A stretch of 40,828 nucleotides of DNA from Methylibium sp. (GTDB lineage: Bacteria; Pseudomonadota; Gammaproteobacteria; Burkholderiales; Burkholderiaceae_C). Positions within the stretch are counted from its first letter, which is position 1; each line of letters starts with the position of its first letter. The notes under the pieces are model-generated. The model worked only from the letters and a program-made list of their open reading frames with translations, ran no database searches and was not told the DNA's origin. A program made the translations under genes and the position numbers. Shown here in pieces: positions 31,936 through 40,828 of this stretch. The stretch spans positions 1-40,828 of the forward strand of contig NZ_JACDCU010000002.1 of NCBI RefSeq assembly GCF_013817365.1. The letters are read 5' to 3'.

Positions 31936-33339
31936 CTAGAAGAACGTTGCGCTGACCTGCAGCAGCTTCTCGACCTGGCGCACCATGCGTTTTCTCGGCA
32001 GGAACACGACGATGTGATCGTCGGCCTCGATCACCGTGTCGTGGTGCGGGACGATGACCCGCGCGGCGTCGCCTTCGCCGCGCACCACCACGCCGATCTG
32101 TGCGCCGGCGGGCATGGCGATCTCCTCGATGCGCCGGCCGACCACCTTGGAGCTCTTGCGGTCGCCGCGCACCACCGCCTCCAGCGCCTCGGCTGCACCC
32201 CGGCGCAGGCTGTGAACCACCTCGACGTCGCCGCGGCGCACGTGCGCGAGCAGCTCGCCAATCACGGTTTGCGCCGGCGACAGGGCGATGTCGATCTGCG
32301 TGCCCTGCACCAGATCGGCGTAGGCCCGGCGGTTGATCAGCGCCAGCACGCGGCGCGCGCCCATGCGCTTGGCCATCAAGCAGGCCATGATGTTGTCCTC
32401 GTCGTCGCTGGTCAGCGCGAGAAAAAGGTCGGTGTCCTGCACGTTCTCGTTTTCCAGCAGCTCCTCGTCGGTGGTGTCGCCGTTGAGCACCAGCGCGTCG
32501 CTGGGCAGCTGCGTGCTGAGGTATTCGCAGCGCACGGCGCTGGCCTCGACGATCTTGACCTGGTAGTCGCCCGCGATCTGGCGCGCCAGCCGCAGGCCGA
32601 CGCGGCCGCCGCCGGCGATCATCACTTTGCGGACCGGCTGATCACGGTGCCGCAAGGCGTCGAGCACGCGGCGGATGGCCTCGGTGGAGGCCAGCACGAA
32701 CACTTCGTCGCCAGGTTCGATGCGTGTTGCGCCCTTGCAGATGACCTGGCGATCCTGGCCCTGAGCGTCGTTGCGGTAGATGGCCACGAATCGCATCTCC
32801 ACTTCGGGCACCAGCCGCGGCAGCTCCGAGATGATGTGGCCCACCATCGGCCCGCCGGCGACTGCGCGCACGGCGATCAGGCTGACGCGGCCTTCGGCGA
32901 ACTCCAGCACCTGCAGCGCCTCCGGATATTCGATCAGCTTCCTGATGTAGGTGGTGAGCGAGACCTCCGGCTGGATGACGTGATCGACGGCGAAGCCCGG
33001 TTTGCCCATCAGCTCGCTGCCGCCGGGAAACTCCGGCGAGCGCACGCGCGCGATCGTGGTGGCGATGCTGAACACGTCGTGCGCGATCTTGCAGGCCACC
33101 AGGTTGGTCTCGTCCAGCGGCGCGCAGGCGATCAGCATGTCGGCGTCTTCCGCGCCGGCCTCGCGCAGCACTGAGGGCTGGATGCCGTTGCCGGTGACGC
33201 CGCGCAGGTCGAGCCGGTCCTGCAGCGCGCGCAAGCGCTGCGGATCGAGATCGACGACGGTGATGTCGTTGCGCTCGGAGACCAGGCTCTCGGCCACGCT
33301 CTCGCCGACCCGGCCGGCTCCGAGGATGATGATGTTCAT
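31936..33339 (-). CDS. trkA: Trk system potassium transporter TrkA
   Basis: MNIIILGAGRVGESVAESLVSERNDITVVDLDPQRLRAL... and second NAD-binding domain KVMIAGGGRVGLRLARQI; start at 33339. Confidence 0.95.
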   Translation of the reverse strand: MNIIILGAGRVGESVAESLVSERNDITVVDLDPQRLRALQDRLDLRGVTGNGIQPSVLREAGAEDADMLIACAPLDETNLVACKIAHDVFSIATTIARVRSPEFPGGSELMGKPGFAVDHVIQPEVSLTTYIRKLIEYPEALQVLEFAEGRVSLIAVRAVAGGPMVGHIISELPRLVPEVEMRFVAIYRNDAQGQDRQVICKGATRIEPGDEVFVLASTEAIRRVLDALRHRDQPVRKVMIAGGGRVGLRLARQIAGDYQVKIVEASAVRCEYLSTQLPSDALVLNGDTTDEELLENENVQDTDLFLALTSDDEDNIMACLMAKRMGARRVLALINRRAYADLVQGTQIDIALSPAQTVIGELLAHVRRGDVEVVHSLRRGAAEALEAVVRGDRKSSKVVGRRIEEIAMPAGAQIGVVVRGEGDAARVIVPHHDTVIEADDHIVVFLPRKRMVRQVEKLLQVSATFF

Positions 33340-33469
33340 GCCGGGATGTTCACACGAGCGCGCCGCCGCGGGCGTCTCGCAGCCCCCTCGCTCGGGCGAG
33401 CGACGAAGCGGCCGCTGCGTGGCGCAACTGTCGGGCCGATGCAGCAGCATGCGGCGAGGACCGGTGCTT

Positions 33470-33939
33470 TCACGAGGCGGACTTGACCAGAAGCGTGGCC
33501 CGCGCCACCAGCGCCGGACGCGCGCGCGCCGTGGCAGCGCCGCCTTCGAGCACGAGCACGTGCCCGCCGAGCTTGCCGTTCCAGGCCACCTCGACAACTC
33601 GCCATCGCAGGCGGACCTCCTCGTTGGCGAAGATCGCACCGCGAAAGGCGAAATTGACGTGCAGCACCAGCACCTCGGCCGGGTGCGGTTCGGTGTCTTG
33701 AGCGAAGTGCGTGACCAGCAGGCCGAGCAGCATCGAGCTGGTGTGCTGGCCGCTGGCGATGACCTCGCCGAAGCGCGAACGCTGCGCCAGCGCGTCGTCG
33801 GTGTGCAGCGGGTTGGTGTCGCGGCAGGCGGCGGCAAAGGCGACGATGTCTTCGCGGCTGTAGCGGTCGATGCGCTCTATCGTGTGGCCGGGCTCGGCGG
33901 GCACGGTCGGCTGCGGGCGCTGCGGCTTGGAAACATCGC

Positions 33940-33943
<4 letters not shown>
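33470..33943 (-). CDS. MaoC-family dehydratase (GTG start, overlaps thiolase stop)
   Basis: YSREDIVAFAAACRDTNPLHTDDALAQRSRFGEVIASGQHTSSML hot-dog MaoC motif. Confidence 0.85.
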
Positions 33944-35133
<1,190 letters not shown>

Positions 35134-35210
35134 AGCTCCTGTGGCTACGGAAAGAGAAGCGGAAAGGAAACGAAGTTTGAAACTGAGGGCGAGGTGCCGG
35201 CAGCCCTGGA

Positions 35211-37061
35211 TCAGATCGGATTGCGATCGAGCTCCGAGTGCCCTGCCGCAGCAGCCGGCGGCAGCCCGTCGCCGGCCTGGAAGCTGCTGAACGGTGAGTC
35301 GCCGCGACGGCGGAAACGCTTGTTGCGCGCATAGGGAAACACATCGTGCACATGGCCGGCCAGGATGCGGTCCTTGTGGCTTTGCCAGAAGGCCGCCTCG
35401 AGCAGATCGGCGTGGTGCCGCATGAACACCTCTCGCACGGCGGGGTTGCCGAGCAGGAAGGGCTCGAAGGTCTCCGGAAACACGTCCCTCGCGCCGACGG
35501 AATACCAGACCTCCCCAGACATCTCCTCTTCCTCGTTGCGCGGCTCGGGCACCTTGCGGAAGTTGCAGTCGGAGAGGTACTCGATCTCGTCGTAGTCGTA
35601 GAACACGACCTTGCCGTTGCGGGTGATGCCGAAGTTCTTCCAGAGCATGTCCCCCGGAAAGATGTTGGCCGAGACCAAGTCCTTGATGGCATTGCCGTAC
35701 TCGACGACGGCATGGGAAAGCTGCTCCGGCGAGGCTTCCTGCAGAAAGATGTTGAGCGGGATCATGCGCCGCTCGATGTAGACGTGGTGGATCACCAGGC
35801 TGTCGCCCTCCTCGACGAGCAGGCTGGGGCAGAAGTGCTTCAACTCGGCGATCAGTTCCTCGTCGAAGCGCTGGCGCGGAAAGGCCACGTCGCTGTACTC
35901 GAGCGTGTCGGCCATGCGGCCCACGCGGTCGTGGCTCTTGACCAGCAGGTACTTCCCCTTGATCTGCTCGCGCGTGGTTTCCTTTTGCGGCGGGTAGAAA
36001 TCCTTGATGACCTTGAAGACGAAGGGAAAGCTGGGCAGGTCGAACACCAGCATCACCATGCCCTTGATGCCGGGCGCGATGCGGAAGTTGTCCGACGAGT
36101 GGCGCAGGTGATAGAGAAAATCGCGGTAGAAGACGTTCTTGCCCTGCTTGGCCAGCCCGAGCGCGTTGTAGAGCTCCCAGCGTGGCTTTCTCGGCATGAG
36201 GCTGCGCAGGAAGTGCACGTAGGCCGAGGGAATCTCCATCTCGACCATGAAGTAGGCGCGCGCGAAGCTGAACAGCAACAGCAGGTCGTCCTCGCCGAAC
36301 AGCGCCGCGTCGATGACGAGTTGCCCGCGCGCGTTGTGCAGGATGGGCAGCGCGAAGCCGGTCTCGTGAAAGCCGTTGATGTACTTGCCGACGAGGTAGG
36401 CGCCCTTGTTGCGGAAGAACAGGCTGGAGAGCACCTGGATCTGGAAGTTGGCGCGCAGCTTCACCTCGCCGAGCTGGCTCTGCAGTGCCGCCAGCACGTA
36501 CTCGACATCGCGGCCCAGGTCTTCGAACTCGCGGTCGAGCCGGTAGTTGTCGATGATGCGCAGCAGGGTCTCGCGCAGGTTCTCGCGGCTCGGGTAGTAA
36601 GCGCGGTGGGTCGGCTGCGCGGCCGGCTCGTCGTTCTCGATGTACTCGGTGCTGACCGCGGGGCGCACGAAGATGAATTCGTTGCGGAAGTAGCTGCGGT
36701 GCAGGATGCGGGTGGTGACCGAGTTGAAGAAGGTCTCGGCCAGCTCGGGCTGGTGGTGGTCGATCAGCAGGCCGATGTAGTAGAGCTTGACTTGCTGCCA
36801 GGTTTCGCGCGAGAGCACGCTCACCTGGAACTCGGTCTCGAGCCGTTCGGCCGCCTCGCCGACCCGCGCGTCGTAGAACTCGATGCGCATCGCCTGCGCG
36901 CGTTGCTGCCCATGCCAGTCGGCCGCCTCGAAGCGCTGCTTGGCTTCGGCGCTGGTCTGGCGAAAGAGCGTGTAGTGGCGGTCGAAGCCCTGGATCAGCG
37001 CCTGCGCAATGTCGAGCGCTCGCGGGTCGTTCAGGATCTGCAGGGAGGGAGCGCGTTCCAT
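35211..37061 (-). CDS. aceK: bifunctional isocitrate dehydrogenase kinase/phosphatase
   Basis: [83 protein letters not shown]. Confidence 0.96.
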   Translation of the reverse strand: MERAPSLQILNDPRALDIAQALIQGFDRHYTLFRQTSAEAKQRFEAADWHGQQRAQAMRIEFYDARVGEAAERLETEFQVSVLSRETWQQVKLYYIGLLIDHHQPELAETFFNSVTTRILHRSYFRNEFIFVRPAVSTEYIENDEPAAQPTHRAYYPSRENLRETLLRIIDNYRLDREFEDLGRDVEYVLAALQSQLGEVKLRANFQIQVLSSLFFRNKGAYLVGKYINGFHETGFALPILHNARGQLVIDAALFGEDDLLLLFSFARAYFMVEMEIPSAYVHFLRSLMPRKPRWELYNALGLAKQGKNVFYRDFLYHLRHSSDNFRIAPGIKGMVMLVFDLPSFPFVFKVIKDFYPPQKETTREQIKGKYLLVKSHDRVGRMADTLEYSDVAFPRQRFDEELIAELKHFCPSLLVEEGDSLVIHHVYIERRMIPLNIFLQEASPEQLSHAVVEYGNAIKDLVSANIFPGDMLWKNFGITRNGKVVFYDYDEIEYLSDCNFRKVPEPRNEEEEMSGEVWYSVGARDVFPETFEPFLLGNPAVREVFMRHHADLLEAAFWQSHKDRILAGHVHDVFPYARNKRFRRRGDSPFSSFQAGDGLPPAAAAGHSELDRNPI

Positions 37062-37255
37062 CTCAGTGGCTCTGCGGGACTGCCGAGACCGAAGTGTTCG
37101 CGCAAGCAAAGCCGGGAGCGGGGTCGCCGACGCAATGAACAAGCATTTCCTGAACGAAGTCGGCGGCCCCGCTTCCGCCTGCAAGCAGGGAAAGCTCGCC
37201 ACCGCCACCGCAATCAGCCGACGGCAGGCCGCACCGATGCGCTGCAGCCGTCATT

Positions 37256-37927
37256 TCAGGCCTCCGCAGGCGACGCATACCGCGCCTTCACCGTGGCAAG
37301 CGCCTGCACGTAAGCGGTGTCGGTCTGCGTCGGCCCGGCCACGGTCATGGTCAGATCGTGCAGCCGGCCGTTGTTCAGGCCGTAGACCCAGCCGTGGATC
37401 ACCACGGTCTGGCGGCGCTCCCAGGCGTCCTGCACGATGGTGGTCTGGCAGACGTTGACGGCCTGCTCCACCACGTTGAGCTCGCACAGCGCATCGACCC
37501 GGCGCTCGGGCGGCACGGTGTCGAGCCAGGTCTGGTGCTTCTTGCGCACGTCCTTCACGTGACGCAGCCAGTTGTCGGCCACGCCGACGCGCCGATCGGC
37601 CAGCGCCGCCACCACGCCGCCGCAGCCCGAGTGGCCGACCACAACGATGTGCTGCACGCCCAGCATGTCGACCGCGTACTGGATCACCGACAGACAGTTC
37701 AGATCCGAATGCACCACCACGTTGGCGACGTTTCGGTGCACGAACAGCTCGCCCGGCAGCAAGCCGACCAGCTCGTTGGCCGGCACGCGGCTATCGCTGC
37801 AGCCGATCCACAGGTATTTCGGCGCCTGCTGGCGCAGCAGGCGCGAGAAGAAACCGGGCTCGCGCGCTTCGGTGCGCTCGGCCCAGGCGCGGTTGTTGTC
37901 GAACAGTTCCTGGAGGTCGGTGCTCAT
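37256..37927 (-). CDS. beta-class carbonic anhydrase
   Basis: YLWIGCSDSRVPANELVGLLPGELFVHRNVANVV, HIVVVGHSGCGGVVAAL. Confidence 0.95.
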   Translation of the reverse strand: MSTDLQELFDNNRAWAERTEAREPGFFSRLLRQQAPKYLWIGCSDSRVPANELVGLLPGELFVHRNVANVVVHSDLNCLSVIQYAVDMLGVQHIVVVGHSGCGGVVAALADRRVGVADNWLRHVKDVRKKHQTWLDTVPPERRVDALCELNVVEQAVNVCQTTIVQDAWERRQTVVIHGWVYGLNNGRLHDLTMTVAGPTQTDTAYVQALATVKARYASPAEA

Positions 37928-38068
37928 TGACTACTCTCTTGCTGCGCGCTGCGGAAACTGCCCTGGCGCGGTCATGCAGGCTCATGCGGCGTATGCGCAT
38001 GCGGCGAGCCGGGAGTTTACGGACTGACCGCCGCACGCGTGGTGAAGCCGCGTGCCCGGCGCGGTCAG

Positions 38069-39316
38069 TCACATGGTTTGCGCAAACAGCTCCCTGCCGA
38101 TCAGCATGCGGCGAATCTCGCTCGTGCCGGCGCCGATCTCGTAGAGTTTGGCATCGCGCCACAGCCGCCCGAGGGGGTAGTCGTTGATGTAGCCGTTGCC
38201 GCCGAACACCTGGATGCCCTCGCCGGCCATCCAGGTCGCCTTCTCCGCGCACCAGAGGATGACGCTGGCGCAGTCCTTTCGAATCTGTCGCACATGCTCG
38301 GTGCCGAGCTTGTCGAGGTTCTTGCCGACCGTGTAGCAAAGCGCCCGCGCCGCCTGCAGCACGGTGTACATGTCGGCCACCTTGCCCTGGATGAGCTGGA
38401 ACTCGCCGATGCTCTGGCCGAACTGCTTGCGGTCGTGGATGTAGGGCAGCACGTTGTCCATCACCGCCTGCATGATCCCGATCGGCCCGGCCGCGAGCAC
38501 CGCGCGTTCGTAGTCCAGCCCGCTCATCAGCACCTTGGTGCCCTGGTTCAAGCCGCCGAGGATGTTCTCGGCCGGCACTTCGACGTTGCTGAACACCATC
38601 TCGCCGGTGTGCGAACCGCGCATGCCGAGCTTGTCGAGCTTTTGCGCGGTCGAAAAGCCCTTCATGCCCTTCTCGACGATGAAGGCGGTGATGCCGCGCG
38701 CGCCCCCGCCGGCCGACCGGCCGCCAGCAGGCCGGTGCGCCCCCTCTGGGGGCAGCGAAGCGTGGGGGCCCCCGTTCACCGGCTCCGTCTTCGCATAGAC
38801 CACCATGGTGTCGGCGTCCGGGCCGTTGGTGATCCACATCTTGGTGCCGTTGAGCAGGTAGTGGCCGCCCTTGTCCTCGGCCTTGAGCTTCATGCCGATG
38901 ACATCGCTGCCGGCGTCCGGCTCGCTCATCGCGAGCGCACCGACGTGCTCGCCGCTGATCAGCCTGGGCAGGTACTTCGTTCGCTGCGCTGCGTTGCCGT
39001 TTCGCTTGATCTGGTTGACGCAGAGGTTGGAATGCGCGCCGTAGCTCAGGCCCACGCTGGCCGAGGCGCGCGAGATCTCCTCCATGGCGACCATGTGCGC
39101 CACGTAGCCCATGTCGGCGCCGCCGTACTCCTCGGCCACGGTGATGCCGAGCACGCCCAGCTCGCCGAGCTTGCGCCACAGGTCCATGGGGAACTGGTCG
39201 CTCGAATCGATCTCGGCCGCGCGCGGCGCGATCTCGGCCTGGGCGAAGGCGCGCACGGTGTCGCGCAGCGCTTCGATGTCTTCGCCGAGATCGAAGTCGA
39301 GGCCGGGTGGCTGCAT
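38069..39316 (-). CDS. isovaleryl-CoA dehydrogenase with an in-frame repeat-derived insertion
   Basis: [37 protein letters not shown]..., [66 protein letters not shown]; start 39316. Confidence 0.95.
   Translation of the reverse strand: MQPPGLDFDLGEDIEALRDTVRAFAQAEIAPRAAEIDSSDQFPMDLWRKLGELGVLGITVAEEYGGADMGYVAHMVAMEEISRASASVGLSYGAHSNLCVNQIKRNGNAAQRTKYLPRLISGEHVGALAMSEPDAGSDVIGMKLKAEDKGGHYLLNGTKMWITNGPDADTMVVYAKTEPVNGGPHASLPPEGAHRPAGGRSAGGGARGITAFIVEKGMKGFSTAQKLDKLGMRGSHTGEMVFSNVEVPAENILGGLNQGTKVLMSGLDYERAVLAAGPIGIMQAVMDNVLPYIHDRKQFGQSIGEFQLIQGKVADMYTVLQAARALCYTVGKNLDKLGTEHVRQIRKDCASVILWCAEKATWMAGEGIQVFGGNGYINDYPLGRLWRDAKLYEIGAGTSEIRRMLIGRELFAQTM
38700..38778. repeat. palindromic intergenic-type repeat inside isovaleryl-CoA dehydrogenase CDS
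   Basis: GCGCCCCCTCTGGGGGCAGCGAAGCGTGGGGGCCCCC; encodes [25 protein letters not shown] between conserved VVYAKTEP and [13 protein letters not shown]. Confidence 0.75.
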
Positions 39317-39365
39317 GAGGCGTCTCCTGAACTTGTGCGTTGTCCGTCGCTCGCCGAGGACCGGC

Positions 39366-39809
39366 TCAGGCCGCGGCTCGGGCGCGTCCGGCCCTGCGCT
39401 GCTCGCCCTGCGCGAGCAGGCGGCGCGCTTCCTTCTCGTGCGTGCGCACCTCGTCGAGCGTGGCCTGCAGGTCGGCGAGCTGCTGCTCGATTTGCTCACG
39501 GTGCTCGGCGAGCACGGCGAGGTACTTCTTCAGTTGCGGCACGGAGTCTCGCGGCGACTCGTACATATCGACGAGTTCCTTGATTTCCGCCAGCGAGAGC
39601 CCTAGCCGCTTGCCTCGCAGGGTGAGCTTGAGCCGGGTGCGGTCGCGCGCGGTGTACACGCGCTGGCGTCCTCCGGCGCCGCCGCGTGCCGGCGCCAGCA
39701 GGCCGCAGTCTTCGTAGAAGCGGATCGCGCGCGTGGTCAGGTCGAACTCGCGCGCCAACTCGCGGATCGTGAACGACGGTGATGTCTCGGAGACAGCGGG
39801 TGCGGGCAT
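39366..39809 (-). CDS. liuR: MerR-family transcriptional regulator, LiuR-like
   Basis: [71 protein letters not shown]; adjacent to isovaleryl-CoA dehydrogenase. Confidence 0.88.
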   Translation of the reverse strand: MPAPAVSETSPSFTIRELAREFDLTTRAIRFYEDCGLLAPARGGAGGRQRVYTARDRTRLKLTLRGKRLGLSLAEIKELVDMYESPRDSVPQLKKYLAVLAEHREQIEQQLADLQATLDEVRTHEKEARRLLAQGEQRRAGRARAAA

Positions 39810-39824
39810 GGCTGCCTAGAATCG

Positions 39825-39854
39825 GTTGACGTTGACGTTGACGTTAACGTCAAC
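39825..39854. promoter_or_regulatory. candidate LiuR operator array in the liuR/MBL-hydrolase divergent region
   Basis: GTTGACGTTGACGTTGACGTTAACGTCAAC containing perfect palindrome GTTGACGTTAACGTCAAC (39837-39854). Confidence 0.85.
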
Positions 39855-39931
39855 TATAGCCGCGGGCCTGCAGCCGCGGCCCGCTATGCCGCCGCCCGCC
39901 GGCGCCGACCGATCACCATGGACTCATCGCG

Positions 39932-40828
39932 ATGAACGCCCTCGAAATGCAGCTCGACTATCCGCACGGCGACACCTTGCCGGCACCCGGCACTGCGCTC
40001 GAGGTCGCCCCCGGCGTCAAGTGGCTGCGCATGGGCCTGCCCTTCGCGCTGGACCACATCAACCTGTGGTTGCTGCGGGACCGCCGGCAGGGCCCGGACG
40101 GACCGATAGAAGGCTGGGTCATCGTCGACTGCGGCATCGCCAGCGAGCCGACCCGCGAAGCCTGGGAACAGGTGTTCGCGACCCAGCTCGACGGCCTGCC
40201 GGTGCTGCGCGTGATCGTCACCCACATGCACCCCGACCACATCGGCCTGGCCGACTGGCTCACCTCGCGCTGGCAGTGCGATCTGTGGATGAGTGCCACC
40301 GACTACCACGCCGCCAAGCTGGCCACGCAAAGCACCACCGGCTTCGGCGGCGAGGCGGCCGCCGCCCACTTCGCGCGTCACGGGCTTGCCGATCCCGAGG
40401 CGCTGGACAAGGTGCGCCGGCGCTCGAACTACTACGCGTCGATGGTGCCCGCGGTGCCGCCGCGCTTTCACCGGCTGATGGACGGCCAGCGCCTCGTCAT
40501 CGGGGCGCAGGAATGGCAGTGCCACGCCGGCTACGGCCATGCGCCCGAGCACATCGCCCTGCATTGCGGAGCGCTCGGCGTCCTGATCTCCGGCGACATG
40601 GTCCTGCCGCGCATCAGCACCAACGTGAGCGTGATCGACATCGAACCCGAGGCCGATCCGCTGGCGCTTTACCTGGCCTCCATCGAACGCCTGCGCGCCC
40701 CGCCCGCCGACACGCTGGTGCTGCCCTCGCACGGCCGCCCCTTCACCGGCCTGCACACGCGCATCGACCAGCTTCGAGACCACCATGCCGAGCGCTTCGC
40801 CGAGGTGATGACGGCCTGCGCCGAGGCG
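39932..40828 (+). CDS. MBL-fold metallo-hydrolase (partial, runs off window end)
   Basis: VIVDCGIASEPTREAWEQVF..., VIVTHMHPDHIGLADWL (THxHxDH motif), GHAPEHIALHCGALGVLISGDMVLPRI; open to the last base. Confidence 0.9.
   Translation, partial: MNALEMQLDYPHGDTLPAPGTALEVAPGVKWLRMGLPFALDHINLWLLRDRRQGPDGPIEGWVIVDCGIASEPTREAWEQVFATQLDGLPVLRVIVTHMHPDHIGLADWLTSRWQCDLWMSATDYHAAKLATQSTTGFGGEAAAAHFARHGLADPEALDKVRRRSNYYASMVPAVPPRFHRLMDGQRLVIGAQEWQCHAGYGHAPEHIALHCGALGVLISGDMVLPRISTNVSVIDIEPEADPLALYLASIERLRAPPADTLVLPSHGRPFTGLHTRIDQLRDHHAERFAEVMTACAEA

Noticed and set aside
30421-33174. 917-aa plus-strand ORF opposite trkH/trkA
   Set aside because: Antisense shadow ORF with low-complexity H/Q/R/A composition.
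37062-37255. N-terminal extension of the aceK ORF ([30 protein letters not shown]...) as a new peptide or domain
   Set aside because: AceK homology begins at MERAPSLQ (37061); the extension looks like intergenic, possibly repetitive sequence with no supporting evidence.
35346-37313. 655-aa plus-strand ORF opposite aceK
   Set aside because: Antisense shadow ORF; aceK on the other strand has clear conserved motifs.

Overview
GC-rich chromosomal window from a probable betaproteobacterium (Burkholderiales-like, judged from gene content and order only). Coding content is mostly housekeeping and catabolic. Left part: tRNA-CAT, hrcA, nadK, recN, rapZ, a Lon-substrate-binding-domain protein, a PLP decarboxylase and a double-length (about 2,120 aa) tandem UvrA. 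Middle and right parts: a dispersed leucine/isovalerate degradation locus (mvaB, biotin-dependent carboxylase alpha and beta subunits, enoyl-CoA hydratase, acyl-CoA dehydrogenase, isovaleryl-CoA dehydrogenase, MerR-type LiuR-like regulator), with a vapBC module packed inside it, a TRAP transporter, TrkAH, thiolase/MaoC, aceK and carbonic anhydrase. No prophage, IS element or CRISPR array was seen. The most notable signals are: (1) intergenic-type palindromic repeats sitting in frame inside coding genes (uvrA several times, isovaleryl-CoA dehydrogenase, the DUF1289 protein), including a 91-bp near-identical inverted pair within uvrA; (2) two nearly identical 30-bp GTTGAC/GTCAAC operator arrays, 14 kb apart, upstream of the liuR/liuA-MBL divergent pair and of the carboxylase beta subunit; (3) a vapBC toxin-antitoxin pair inserted gaplessly in the leucine catabolic operon. 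I cannot claim a wholly new system from sequence alone.
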